NCBI RefSeq assembly: GCF_022968135.1
Contig: NZ_JALJRA010000009.1
Location: forward strand, 124,001-188,000
Reading direction: 5' to 3'
From: Pseudorhizobium tarimense
GTDB lineage: Bacteria > Pseudomonadota > Alphaproteobacteria > Rhizobiales > Rhizobiaceae
DNA: 64,000 nt
The notes under the pieces were generated by a model. That model searched no databases and was not told the DNA's origin. It saw only the letters and a list, made by a program, of their open reading frames with translations. Position numbers and translations under genes: made by a program. The first letter of the stretch is position 1, and each line of letters begins with the position of its first letter. Below, piece by piece: positions 17,701 through 25,906 of the stretch.

Positions 17701-18088
17701 ACAGCATGAAGGTGAAGGCGGCGTAGATGAGGGATGTGACGGTCGAGCCGATATAGCCGAAGCTGGCGCCACGGGTCAGCAGGTCGATGTCGACACCGTG
17801 GCGGATCGCGTAGCGGCTGATCGGCAGCCCGATCACGAGCATGGCGACCGCCGCGGCGATGATGGCGAAGAAGGCGTTGGTCGTGCCGTAGGAGAGGGTG
17901 ATCGTGCCGCCGATCGCTTCCAGCGCCAGAAAGGAGATGGCGCCGATGGCCGTGTGCGAGATTCGGCTCGAGGAAAAGCGGCGGGCGCTCTTGGCGGTGA
18001 AGCGTAGCGCATAATCTTCCAGCGTCTGGTCCGCGACCCAGCGGTTGTACTCGCGACGGATCGGTATGATGCGTTGGCGTGCGGCCAT
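14708..18088 (-). CDS. NCS1 permease-histidine kinase-receiver fusion (transporter-like sensor)
   Basis: 1126 residues. The N-terminal part (about 1-490) is a 12-helix NCS1-type permease (cytosine/purine/allantoin family) with GAISFLALEAIGGTITLSYG and GVDIDLLTRGASFGYIGS. A segment with eight Cys (about 502-539, starting CSICEHPFEPEDMAWC) follows and looks like a metal-binding knuckle. Two more membrane helices (about 565-650) and a coiled linker lead to HisKA with His685 (GLSHELRTPLNAVLGYAQIL), HATPase_c (RQILVNLLSNAIKF, DTGRGI, GLGLGL) and a receiver with Asp971 (LFLVDISMPGMSGWD). It probably senses a nitrogen compound through the permease part and signals to the overlapping response regulator. 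The urt operon lies next to it, divergently, with a DUF488 gene between. Confidence 0.93.
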   Translation of the reverse strand: MAARQRIIPIRREYNRWVADQTLEDYALRFTAKSARRFSSSRISHTAIGAISFLALEAIGGTITLSYGTTNAFFAIIAAAVAMLVIGLPISRYAIRHGVDIDLLTRGASFGYIGSTVTSLIYAAFTFMLFAIEASIMTGALELAFGIPPWIGYIISAVVVIPLVIYGVRLISRFQLVTQPFWIILNILPFLFIALLHWEKFDLWRAFAGINHSNAQIGGVAPFDLLEFGAASAVILALMPQIGEQVDFLRFLPAEGQRKWRHRLAVFLAGPGWVVVGVPKLLAGSFLAVLTLSTAVPVREAADPAHMYLTAFGYMIPNETAALLLMAAFVVVSQLKINVMNAYAGSLAWSNFFSRLTHSHPGRVVWLIFNVAIALLLMELGIYRLLEATLGIFSIIAMSWLCTISADLVINKPLGLSPPGIEFKRAHLYDINPVGLGAMGGSAAIALAAHLGLFGPVMASLSTYLTLIAFLLSPAIAFATNGKFYLARKPRQSWKSLGSITCSICEHPFEPEDMAWCPAYAAPICSLCCSLDSRCHDMCKPKARLHAQMGTVARAVLPQTVVTKLTTRLGRYAIAAAVSISVIGIILGMIAYQAGLAAPANAEVIYSTIFIVFFVFAVIAGIVSWFYVLAHDSRVVAEEESSRQNTLLLREIAAHKKTDAALQQAKETAEAANRAKSRYVVGLSHELRTPLNAVLGYAQILERDPSIPTPRQSAIKVIKRSADHLSGLIDGLLDISKIEAGRLQVYSNEINIQDFLDQIVEMFGMQAQAKGLDFEHERSRALPQYVRTDEKRLRQILVNLLSNAIKFTDTGTVYFDVAYRSQVATFTVSDTGRGIAEKDLVRIYEPFQRGEADSIKPMPGLGLGLTITRLLTNTLGGDISVTSIKDEGSTFRVRLMLSAVDRPSTAPAPERRIVSYTGPRRTIMVVDDNEDHRELMQEALAPMDFVVLTASSGPDCLTLIEGVRPDLFLVDISMPGMSGWDLVTRLRDQGQTAPIVMLSANIGDGTAAQAEGHNDAIAKPVDMRHLADRLASHLGLTWVYEDELPAVTAPRPATAVVAPAENHLRDLLRLGEIGYVRGIESKLAELARSDEYRAFVEELEAYVRAFDFEGYVTFLNRFTGETTTDG

Positions 18089-18177
18089 GCCTAATATCTA
18101 GCGCCCAAGCTGATGTGATTGCAGATTGGGCACTGTCCCGTGCGGGCGAGGGATTTGCAAGCCCTACCGAAGCAGGA

Positions 18178-18615
18178 TCACAAGTGCCTGACGGAAAGCC
18201 GGCCGCCCCATTTGCCGTTCAGGTAGTCGCAGACCAGCGTGCGGTGGCAGTGGTGCGGCTTGTCTTCTGAGCACAGAAGGCAGGCGTCGTCGAACATCTC
18301 CGCATTGAACTGGCTCTCGATCTTCCGCTCTGCCATGAGGCCAAGGAAGGCTTCGCGGAAGACGTTCCAGTCGCCCTTCTGCTTCTTGAACGCAGCGATG
18401 ATCTCTTCCGTCGGCGCCAGAAGGGGCTCGTGCGTGTAATCTGCACCGCAGAGCTCTTTCAGGAAGAAGGGCAGGTCATCGGCTTTGGCGAAGCCGGCAA
18501 GCTGGGAGCTGTTGTGCAGGCGAACGTCGATCACCTTCTTGACTCCAGCAGCCTTGATCCGGCCAAAGAAGTTCTCGGCATTCGTCTTGGTGAAGCCGAT
18601 CGTCATGACGTTCAT
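18178..18615 (-). CDS. DUF488 family protein
   Basis: 145 residues. DUF488 motifs are MTIGFTKTNAENFFGRIKAAG at the N-terminus, VIDVRLHNSS, and a C-terminal LLCSEDKPHHCHRTLVCDYL with the Cys and paired His typical of the family. The biochemical role of DUF488 is unsettled. AGAGG lies 6 bases before the ATG. It lies between the sensor kinase gene (same strand, 90 bases downstream) and divergent urtA. Confidence 0.88.
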   Translation of the reverse strand: MNVMTIGFTKTNAENFFGRIKAAGVKKVIDVRLHNSSQLAGFAKADDLPFFLKELCGADYTHEPLLAPTEEIIAAFKKQKGDWNVFREAFLGLMAERKIESQFNAEMFDDACLLCSEDKPHHCHRTLVCDYLNGKWGGRLSVRHL

Positions 18616-18822
18616 TTGATCCTCTCGCTGCGATCCATTTCAGACGTTGAGTGCCAGCTGTCAACGGGATCGGTTCAGTCGAACCAGTCGACCTTTCCCT
18701 CTTCTCCCCCTCCGGTACGTCATTCTACGTATACGGGTTTGCGCTGCAACATCGGATAGTTCCCTCAGCACTGGTCAAGTTTCCGCTTCCGGCTGCGAAC
18801 GAAGAAAAAGAGGGGTTCGATC

Positions 18823-20112
18823 ATGAAGATTTCCGCAAAACTCGGCGGTGTGCTGCTCGCAGCCGCGCTGTCCACCACAGCCTTCCATGGCGCCTTTGCC
18901 CAGGAAGACACGATCAAGATCGGTGTGCTTCATTCGTTGTCGGGCACGATGGCGATTTCGGAGACGACGCTGAAGGACGCCATGCTGATGCTCGTCGAAG
19001 AGCAGAACAAGAAGGGCGGCGTGCTCGGCAAGCAGATCGAGGCGGTCGTCGTTGACCCTGCCTCCGACTGGCCGCTCTTTGCCGAAAAGGCCCGCCAGCT
19101 GATCAGCCAGGACAAGGTTGCCGCCGTGTTCGGCTGCTGGACATCCTCGTCGCGCAAGTCGGTTCTGCCGGTGTTCGAAGAGCTTAACTCGATCCTGTTC
19201 TACCCAGTGCAGTACGAGGGTGAAGAATCCTCGCGCAACATCTTCTACACGGGTGCGGCACCGAACCAGCAGGCCATCCCTGCCGTCGACTACCTGATGA
19301 ACACGGAAGGCGTCGAGCGCTGGGTGCTCGCCGGCACCGACTACGTCTATCCGCAGACGACCAACAAGATCCTCAAGGCCTACCTGATGTCGAAGGGCGT
19401 GGCCGAGGACGACATCATGATCAACTACACGCCGTTCGGTCATTCTGACTGGCAGACGATCGTGACCGACATCAAGAACTTCGGCTCCGCCGGCAAGAAG
19501 ACCGCCGTCGTCTCGACCATCAACGGCGACGCCAACGTGCCCTTCTACAAGGAGCTCGCAAACCAGGGCGTGAAGGCTGAGGACATCCCGGTCGTCGCGT
19601 TCTCCGTTGGCGAAGAAGAGCTTGCCGGTCTCGACACTGCGCCGCTCGTCGGTCACCTCGCAGCCTGGAACTACTTCCAGTCTGTCGACAGCGAAGCCAA
19701 TGCCGAGTTCATCGAGCAGTGGCATGCCTTCACCGGCAGCGACAAGCGTGTCACCAACGACCCGATGGAAGCCGCCTATATCGGCTTCAACGCCTGGGTG
19801 AAGGCTGTTGAGGCCGCCGGAACTACCGATACAGACGCTGTGCTCGACACCATCATTGGCGTGACCGTCCCGAATCTTTCGGGTGGCTACGCGACCGTCA
19901 TGCCGAACCATCACATCACCAAGCCGGTGTTGATCGGAGAAATCCAGGCCGACGGCCAATTCGAAGTCGTCCAGGAAACGCCAGCCGTCGTGGGCGACGA
20001 GTGGTCCGACTACCTGCCGGACTCCAAGGACCTGATCGCCGATTGGCGCAAGCCGATGGAGTGCGGCAACTTCAACGTCGCCACCGGCAAGTGCGGCGGC
20101 AAAGGTAGCTGA
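18823..20112 (+). CDS. urtA: urea ABC transporter substrate-binding protein UrtA
   Basis: 429 residues, signal peptide to about residue 26 (HGAFAQ). UrtA hallmarks: IKIGVLHSLSGTMAISETTL, AVVVDPASDWPLFAEKA, VFGCWTSSSRKSVLPVFEE, LFYPVQYEGEESS and NHHITKPVLIGEI. It binds urea, or related short amides, in the periplasm. It is the first gene of urtABCDE, which runs into the urease locus, so import and hydrolysis of urea are linked. The upstream 207 bases (18616-18822) should hold the promoter; I found no convincing sigma-54 site there. Confidence 0.96.
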   Translation: MKISAKLGGVLLAAALSTTAFHGAFAQEDTIKIGVLHSLSGTMAISETTLKDAMLMLVEEQNKKGGVLGKQIEAVVVDPASDWPLFAEKARQLISQDKVAAVFGCWTSSSRKSVLPVFEELNSILFYPVQYEGEESSRNIFYTGAAPNQQAIPAVDYLMNTEGVERWVLAGTDYVYPQTTNKILKAYLMSKGVAEDDIMINYTPFGHSDWQTIVTDIKNFGSAGKKTAVVSTINGDANVPFYKELANQGVKAEDIPVVAFSVGEEELAGLDTAPLVGHLAAWNYFQSVDSEANAEFIEQWHAFTGSDKRVTNDPMEAAYIGFNAWVKAVEAAGTTDTDAVLDTIIGVTVPNLSGGYATVMPNHHITKPVLIGEIQADGQFEVVQETPAVVGDEWSDYLPDSKDLIADWRKPMECGNFNVATGKCGGKGS

Positions 20113-20159
20113 TCTGCCGACCAATGGTGAGGGGACGGGGTGCTGGGGCCTCCGAACCT

Positions 20160-20188
20160 GACCCTCTTCCCGCAGCGGGAGGAGGGTC
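20160..20188. repeat. intergenic palindrome between urtA and urtB
   Basis: A 13-bp stem (one G-T pair) pairs 20160-20172 with 20176-20188. It is followed at 20231-20275 by sequence resembling the common rhizobial intergenic repeat (CTTCTCCCGG... GGGGGAAGGTGCC). The whole gap 20113-20321 appears to be repeat-derived. The hairpin could uncouple urtA level from urtBCDE by stopping RNA decay or transcription. Confidence 0.6.
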
Positions 20189-20321
20189 AGCGCCTCAACC
20201 GCCTTGTCGCTCAAGCGGGCACGGCGCAGACGTTTCTTCTCCCGGATGCGGGGGAAGGTGCCGGCAGGCGGAAGAGGGGCGGGTCGCGCCCCTCACGCGC
20301 AGCCAACCGGGGGCCAAGAGC

Positions 20322-21926
20322 ATGCTAATCCGTTTCGTCACTCTGTTTTTTCTGATCATTTCCGCCGCCGCGCCGTCTCTGGCGCAGAGCGATCCCAAGC
20401 CTTTCATCGATCAACTGGCCGATGCGAATTTCAAGCAGGCCGAAGAGATCATCGGCCAGATCGCCGCGACAGGTGACGCTCGCGTTGTGCCCGCGCTGGA
20501 AGCCTTTGCCGAGGGCGACCTCTATGCCCGCAAGGCTGACGATGTCGTCTTCATCACCAAGACATCGGGCTCCAAGCTGGCGCTTGTCGACCCGCTGACG
20601 GGGGAGAGCGCCGGCGAGGCGGCCAAGGGTGCAATGACGAAGATCAAGGTCAATAACAACCTGCGCCGCGCTATCCGGGATGCACTCGGCGCCCTGACGC
20701 TGATGAGCCCGGACCGCAATGCGCGGCTGCAGGCAGCTAACACCATGCTTGCCGCGCCGAGCGAGGATAATCTCGAACTCATTGAAACCGCTCTTGCCAA
20801 GGAAACCGATGGCGAGGTGCGAGCCAGAATGGAGGAGGCACGGGCCGTATCGCTGCTCACCTCCGGCCGCTCCATCGAGGAGAAGCGCGAGGCGATCGAG
20901 CGGATCCGCAACTATGGCGGACGCGACGCGATCGGCGTGCTGCGCGGCGCCTATGGCTCCGTCGACGCCAGCCTTCAGCCGGACATCGACAAGGCGATCG
21001 GCGCGATCGAGAGCGAGATTGCGCTTTGGGACATGGCGCAGAACGTCTGGTACGGTCTGTCGCTCGGCTCGGTGCTGCTGCTGGCGGCAATTGGACTCGC
21101 GATCACCTTTGGCGTCATGGGCATCATCAACATGGCGCATGGCGAGATGGTCATGCTCGGCGCCTATTCCACCTTCGTGGTGCAGGACCTCATCCGCTCC
21201 AGCGCCCCGCAGCTCTTCGACTGGTCGCTCGCGATCGCGTTGCCGGTCGCCTTCCTGGTGACGGCGGCGGTCGGGCTTGCGATCGAGCGCGGCGTGATCC
21301 GCTTCCTTTACGGTCGCCCGCTGGAAACGCTGCTCGCCACCTGGGGGATCTCGCTCATCCTGCAACAGGCGATCCGGTCGATCTTCGGCCCGACCAACCA
21401 GGAAGTCGGCAATCCCTCCTGGATGTCCGGCTCCTTTGCGCTGGGAGGCATGAATGTCACCTGGAACCGCATGTGGATCATCATCTTCTCTCTTTCGATC
21501 TTCTTTGCGCTGCTGGTGCTGATGAAGAAGTCCTCCTTCGGGCTTCAGATGCGGGCCGTTACGCAGAACCGCCGCATGGCGTCCTCCATGGGAATCCGCA
21601 CGCCCTGGGTCGATGCCTTCACCTTCGCGCTCGGCTCCGGCATCGCCGGGATTGCCGGTGTTGCGCTCAGCCAGATCGATAACGTCTCGCCGAACCTCGG
21701 CCAGAGCTACATCATCGACAGCTTCATGGTGGTGGTGTTCGGCGGGGTGGGCAATCTGTGGGGCACGCTCGTCGGCGCCATGTCGCTAGGGGTCCTCAAC
21801 AAGTTCCTGGAACCTTGGGCCGGCGCCGTGCTCGGCAAGATCCTCGTGCTGGTGCTGATCATCCTCTTCATCCAGAAGCGGCCGCGCGGGCTCTTCGCAC
21901 TCAAGGGAAGGGCGGTGGAAGCATGA
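20322..21926 (+). CDS. urtB: urea ABC transporter permease UrtB
   Basis: 534 residues from the ATG at 20322. A longer in-frame extension to 20124 runs through the repeat and lacks signal-peptide character. A signal peptide (MLIRFVTLFFLIISAAAPSLAQ) is followed by a periplasmic helical domain (about 25-230) and a LivH-type permease core (about 235-530) with NMAHGEMVMLGAYSTF and FMVVVFGGVGNLWGTLVGA. The N-terminal domain is normal for proteobacterial UrtB. Its stop overlaps the urtC start (ATGA). Confidence 0.95.
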   Translation: MLIRFVTLFFLIISAAAPSLAQSDPKPFIDQLADANFKQAEEIIGQIAATGDARVVPALEAFAEGDLYARKADDVVFITKTSGSKLALVDPLTGESAGEAAKGAMTKIKVNNNLRRAIRDALGALTLMSPDRNARLQAANTMLAAPSEDNLELIETALAKETDGEVRARMEEARAVSLLTSGRSIEEKREAIERIRNYGGRDAIGVLRGAYGSVDASLQPDIDKAIGAIESEIALWDMAQNVWYGLSLGSVLLLAAIGLAITFGVMGIINMAHGEMVMLGAYSTFVVQDLIRSSAPQLFDWSLAIALPVAFLVTAAVGLAIERGVIRFLYGRPLETLLATWGISLILQQAIRSIFGPTNQEVGNPSWMSGSFALGGMNVTWNRMWIIIFSLSIFFALLVLMKKSSFGLQMRAVTQNRRMASSMGIRTPWVDAFTFALGSGIAGIAGVALSQIDNVSPNLGQSYIIDSFMVVVFGGVGNLWGTLVGAMSLGVLNKFLEPWAGAVLGKILVLVLIILFIQKRPRGLFALKGRAVEA

Positions 21927-23083
21927 TCACCAGGTTCGTTCTTCGCGCGCTGGAAGGCAAGATCGTCGTCGCCATCGGTGTCCTTCTCGCAATTGCCGTG
22001 CTCGTGCCGGCATTGAACCTGCTGGTCCCGGCCGGAAGTGCCTTCCATGTCCCAACCTATGCTGTGTCACTGTTCGGAAAGTATCTCTGCTACGCGCTGC
22101 TGGCGCTCGCGCTTGATCTTGTCTGGGGCTATTGCGGCATCCTTTCGCTCGGCCACGGCGCCTTCTTCGCGCTGGGCGGCTATGCCATGGGTATGTACCT
22201 CATGCGCCAGATCGGCAGCCGAGGCGTCTATGGCGATCCCCTGCTGCCGGACTTCATGGTTTTCCTCAACTGGAAGGAACTGCCCTGGTTCTGGTACGGC
22301 TTCGACATGTTCCCCTTCGCCATGCTGATGGTGCTGGTGGTGCCGGGGCTGCTCGCCTTCCTGTTCGGCTGGTTCGCCTTCCGCAGCCGCGTCAACGGCG
22401 TCTATCTGTCAATCATCACACAGGCGATGACCTACGCGCTGATGCTCGCCTTCTTCCGCAACGACATGGGCTTCGGCGGCAATAACGGCCTTACCGACTA
22501 CAAGGACATCCTGGGTTTTTCCGTGCAGGCGGCCGGTACCCGTAATGTGCTGTTTGCATTGTCGGCCATCATGCTGGCGCTCTGCCTGCTGATTGCGTCG
22601 GCCATCGCGCGCTCGAAGTTCGGCAAGGTGCTGGTCGGCGTGCGGGATGCGGAAAGCCGCGTGCGCTTCCTCGGGTTTCGGGTGGAAAACATCAAGCTCT
22701 TCACCTTCGTCGTCTCAGCCATGATGGCGGGCATTGCGGGCGCACTCTTTGTGCCGCAGGTCGGCATCATCAACCCGGGCGAATTCGCGCCGGCTAATTC
22801 CATCGAGGTGGTGGTCTGGACGGCGGTCGGTGGGCGCGGCACGCTGATCGGGCCGATCATCGGCGCTATTGTCGTCAATGCCGGCAAGAGCTTCTTTACC
22901 GGCGCCTTCCCGGAGTTCTGGCTCTACGCACTGGGCGGCCTGTTCATCGCCGTCACGCTGTTCCTGCCCAAGGGCATCGTCGGGACGATCCAGCATGGGT
23001 GGAACGCCCGCAAGGCCCTTAAGGCGGCCGCCGAGCGCGAGAAGGGCGAGGATACCGACATGATGCCACAGGCTGCGGAGTAG
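21923..23083 (+). CDS. urtC: urea ABC transporter permease UrtC
   Basis: 386 residues from the ATG at 21923, in a 4-base ATGA overlap with urtB. LivM-type permease with WGYCGILSLGHGAFFALGGY, FNWKELPWFWYG-like loop and VGGRGTLIGPIIGAIVVNAG. It forms the second half of the urea channel with UrtB. The C-terminus is charged (KAAAEREKGEDTDMMPQAAE). urtD follows after 4 bases. Confidence 0.95.
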   Translation: MITRFVLRALEGKIVVAIGVLLAIAVLVPALNLLVPAGSAFHVPTYAVSLFGKYLCYALLALALDLVWGYCGILSLGHGAFFALGGYAMGMYLMRQIGSRGVYGDPLLPDFMVFLNWKELPWFWYGFDMFPFAMLMVLVVPGLLAFLFGWFAFRSRVNGVYLSIITQAMTYALMLAFFRNDMGFGGNNGLTDYKDILGFSVQAAGTRNVLFALSAIMLALCLLIASAIARSKFGKVLVGVRDAESRVRFLGFRVENIKLFTFVVSAMMAGIAGALFVPQVGIINPGEFAPANSIEVVVWTAVGGRGTLIGPIIGAIVVNAGKSFFTGAFPEFWLYALGGLFIAVTLFLPKGIVGTIQHGWNARKALKAAAEREKGEDTDMMPQAAE

Positions 23084-23087
23084 GACG

Positions 23088-23849
23088 ATGACGACGGTTG
23101 CTGAAACGCGGTCAAAGAGCCTGCTCTATCTTGAAAACGTCTCGGTCTCGTTCGACGGCTTCAAAGCACTGAATGCATTGTCCTTCGTGGTGGAGCCGGG
23201 TGAGCTCAGGGCGATCATCGGCCCCAACGGCGCCGGGAAGACGACGATGATGGACATCATCACCGGCAAGACGCGACCCGATACCGGCACCGTGTTGTTC
23301 GAGGACGCCATCGACCTCACCAAGCGGGATGAGGCGGACATCGCCCAACTCGGCATCGGGCGGAAGTTCCAGAAGCCGACGGTGTTCGAGAGCCATACCG
23401 TCTGGGACAATCTGGAGCTTGCGCTGAACCGCTCCCGCGGCGTCTTCGCCACGCTGTTCTACGCGCTCACTGGTGAGGACCGGGCTCGCATCGAGGAGAT
23501 CCTCGAGACCATCCGCCTGACGCATCGCACGGACGAGCTTGCCGCCAATCTCTCGCACGGCCAGAAGCAGTGGCTCGAGATCGGCATGCTCCTGGCGCAG
23601 GAGCCGAAGCTGCTCCTGGTCGATGAGCCGGTGGCCGGCATGACCGACGCCGAGACCGCCGAGACGGCCATCCTGCTTCGCGAGATCGCCGAGACGCGTT
23701 CGGTGGTCGTGGTCGAGCACGACATGGGCTTCATCCGCGAACTCGGGGTCAAGGTGACGTGCCTCGCCGAAGGGGCTGTCCTGGCCGAGGGATCGATCGA
23801 CTTCGTCTCGAGCGATCCAAAGGTTATCGAAAACTATCTTGGGCGCTGA
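23088..23849 (+). CDS. urtD: urea ABC transporter ATPase UrtD
   Basis: 253 residues. Walker A is GPNGAGKT, followed by MMDIITGKTRPDTG, a UrtD trademark. The signature region is LSHGQKQWLEIGMLL, Walker B is LLLVDEPVAGMTD and the switch is VVVEHDMGFIREL. LivG-like partner ATPase of the urea importer. Confidence 0.95.
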   Translation: MTTVAETRSKSLLYLENVSVSFDGFKALNALSFVVEPGELRAIIGPNGAGKTTMMDIITGKTRPDTGTVLFEDAIDLTKRDEADIAQLGIGRKFQKPTVFESHTVWDNLELALNRSRGVFATLFYALTGEDRARIEEILETIRLTHRTDELAANLSHGQKQWLEIGMLLAQEPKLLLVDEPVAGMTDAETAETAILLREIAETRSVVVVEHDMGFIRELGVKVTCLAEGAVLAEGSIDFVSSDPKVIENYLGR

Positions 23850-23876
23850 GGCGCGGTCGAACGGGGGAACAGCGTC

Positions 23877-24572
23877 GTGCTGACAGTCGACAACATCAAC
23901 CTCCATTACGGTGCGGCACAAGCCTTGCGCGGGGTCTCCCTGACGGCGGAGATGGGAAAGATCACTTGCGTTCTCGGCCGCAACGGCGTCGGCAAGAGCT
24001 CGCTGTTGCGGGCCATCACCGGTCAGCATCTTGTGAGCGGCGGTTCGATCAGCTTTGGCGGCTCAGCACTCGATGGCCTTGCTCCTTATGCGAGGGCAAA
24101 AAAAGGCGTCGGCTATGTGCCGCAGGGACGGGAAATCTTTCCGCTGCTGACGGTCCAGGAAAATCTGGAAGCGGGCTTTTCGCCGCTGCCACGCAAGGAG
24201 CGGGTTATACCGGATGAGATCTTCAGCCTGTTCCCGGTGCTCGGCACCATGCTGTCGCGGCGCGGTGGAGACCTGTCCGGCGGCCAGCAGCAGCAGTTGG
24301 CCATCGGCCGCGCCATGGTGATGCGGCCAAAGATCCTCGTGCTGGACGAGCCGACGGAGGGCATCCAGCCCTCGATCATCAAGGATATCGGCCGCGCGAT
24401 CCGCTACCTGCGGGACTCGACGGGCATGGCGATCCTGCTGGTGGAACAGTATCTCGACTTCTGCCGGGAACTCGCCGACCGCGTCTATATTATGGACCGT
24501 GGCGAAATTGTGCACGAAGGTCTTGCCGCAACGCTGGATACGGCAGAAGCAAGGCGGCACCTTACTGTTTAA
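23877..24572 (+). CDS. urtE: urea ABC transporter ATPase UrtE
   Basis: 231 residues with a GTG start at 23877, preceded by CGGGGGAAC. Walker A is GRNGVGKS, signature DLSGGQQQQLAIGRAMV, Walker B LVLDEPTEGIQPSII and switch LLVEQYLDFC, all as in UrtE. Last gene of the urt operon; the next gene starts 128 bases downstream and no clear terminator is seen. Confidence 0.95.
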   Translation: MLTVDNINLHYGAAQALRGVSLTAEMGKITCVLGRNGVGKSSLLRAITGQHLVSGGSISFGGSALDGLAPYARAKKGVGYVPQGREIFPLLTVQENLEAGFSPLPRKERVIPDEIFSLFPVLGTMLSRRGGDLSGGQQQQLAIGRAMVMRPKILVLDEPTEGIQPSIIKDIGRAIRYLRDSTGMAILLVEQYLDFCRELADRVYIMDRGEIVHEGLAATLDTAEARRHLTV

Positions 24573-24700
24573 GGTAACAACTCGCATAGCTTCTATCCCT
24601 TTAGATCGTTTCAAAGCCAGCTTGCATATGCTAATACCACCGCAGTTTTAGAGTATTGCGCACCGAGTGATACCCCCTGCACCCCTTTTGTGAGGCGCTG

Positions 24701-25906
24701 ATGGCATCTGCACGCATCGCTGGCTTTCAAGCTTCAGCCGCTCTTGCTCGTTTGATCACGGTAGGAGCTTTTTTCTTGGGCGCCTGTTCCGGCGTCGCCG
24801 CCGCGGCAGGCTGTGGTACGTCGCTTCCGGCAGGCCGCTACGACCTTAGCGTCCAGTCGACGGATGCCATACGCTCCGGCGTCGTGTTCGTTCCGTCTTC
24901 CTACACCGGCAAGGAGAAGCTGCCGGTGGTCTTCGACTTTCACGGCAGCGACAGCAATCCAGATGGGCAGCTGAAGCGCAGTTCCTGGGACAAGGTTGCC
25001 GAGAAGAACGGTTTCGTTGTCGTGGCCCTGCAGGGCAGCCTTGCCGGTCACTATCCCGGCACACACGCCTGGAACGTGCCGCTCGTTACCACGGCGGAAG
25101 GTGGTCTCGACGAGGTCGGGTTTATAACGTCTGCACTGACGCAAGTGAAGCGTGACCTATGTGTTGATCCTGGCCGCATTTATGCGTCCGGCTATTCCGG
25201 GGGCGGACGCATGCTGTCCCACTACATCTGCAGCGGCCACAGCGACTTTGCCGCAGCCGGCTTCGTCCACTCGCTGCGCGCCGGCGCGCCGGTGGAGGTT
25301 GAAGGCAGCTGGCGGCCTGATCCGAAATCCTGTTCGCCGGCGCGGCCGATTTCCATCATGGCCTTCGCCGGCCAGAAGGACACGGCAAACCCGTACGCCG
25401 GCGGTGGCAAGCCGTATTGGCAGTACGGCTTTAAAACCGCGATCCAGCGATGGAGCGAGCTCGACGGCTGCAGCGGCAGCGCCAAGATCGAGACGGTCGG
25501 TGGCGTGACCTACGGCACCTACGACACCTGCAAGAACGGTGCGCGGATTGCTTCTTACGTCTTTGCTGACGGCACTCATGCCTGGCCGAAACCGAGCGCG
25601 ACGGAAAACGTCCTTGCCGCGAATGCGGAGGCTCAGGCTGGACTGGCCAAGGTTGCGACGTCATCCAAGCCTTCGTTCGATCCGCGTGTTGATCCGGCAG
25701 AGCGGATGTGGGACTTCTTTCAGAAGGCCGACAAGGCGAGTCTGGTTGCGACGGCGGCACCTGCTGCCGCGATGGCAGGCGCTCCCTGTGCGGCGGCAAC
25801 AACGAGCGACGAACCGGACGCCGATCTGCGGGGAACCACGTGCAGCAGCATTTCGCAGCCCATCGAGAAGCGCCGCAGCGGGCAAGGGGCAAAGGGCGCC
25901 TTGTAA
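24701..25906 (+). CDS. secreted PHB-depolymerase/feruloyl-esterase-like hydrolase
   Basis: 401 residues, exported; the signal sequence contains LGAC, so a lipoprotein is possible. Alpha/beta-hydrolase of the Esterase_phb/LpqC type: oxyanion region VVFDFHGSDSNPDG, nucleophile Ser166 in GYSGGG, probable acid in FAGQKD and His in FADGTHAWPK. The natural substrate is unknown. The last 50 residues are Ala-rich and low in complexity, and the gene overlaps the chosen ureD start by 67 bases in another frame, so the C-terminus may have been extended past an older stop. The ATG has GAGG 6 bases upstream. Confidence 0.85.
   Translation: MASARIAGFQASAALARLITVGAFFLGACSGVAAAAGCGTSLPAGRYDLSVQSTDAIRSGVVFVPSSYTGKEKLPVVFDFHGSDSNPDGQLKRSSWDKVAEKNGFVVVALQGSLAGHYPGTHAWNVPLVTTAEGGLDEVGFITSALTQVKRDLCVDPGRIYASGYSGGGRMLSHYICSGHSDFAAAGFVHSLRAGAPVEVEGSWRPDPKSCSPARPISIMAFAGQKDTANPYAGGGKPYWQYGFKTAIQRWSELDGCSGSAKIETVGGVTYGTYDTCKNGARIASYVFADGTHAWPKPSATENVLAANAEAQAGLAKVATSSKPSFDPRVDPAERMWDFFQKADKASLVATAAPAAAMAGAPCAAATTSDEPDADLRGTTCSSISQPIEKRRSGQGAKGAL

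Noticed and set aside
16412..18007. 531-codon open frame opposite the sensor kinase gene
   Set aside because: It is antisense to a gene with clear domains; its protein is Arg/Asp/His-rich low-complexity sequence typical of GC-rich shadows.
18731..18750. possible sigma-54 promoter before urtA
   Set aside because: A GG and a GC are present but the spacing is one base off the required ten.
18775..20214. 479-codon open frame opposite urtA
   Set aside because: Shadow of urtA; no domain motif and skewed composition.
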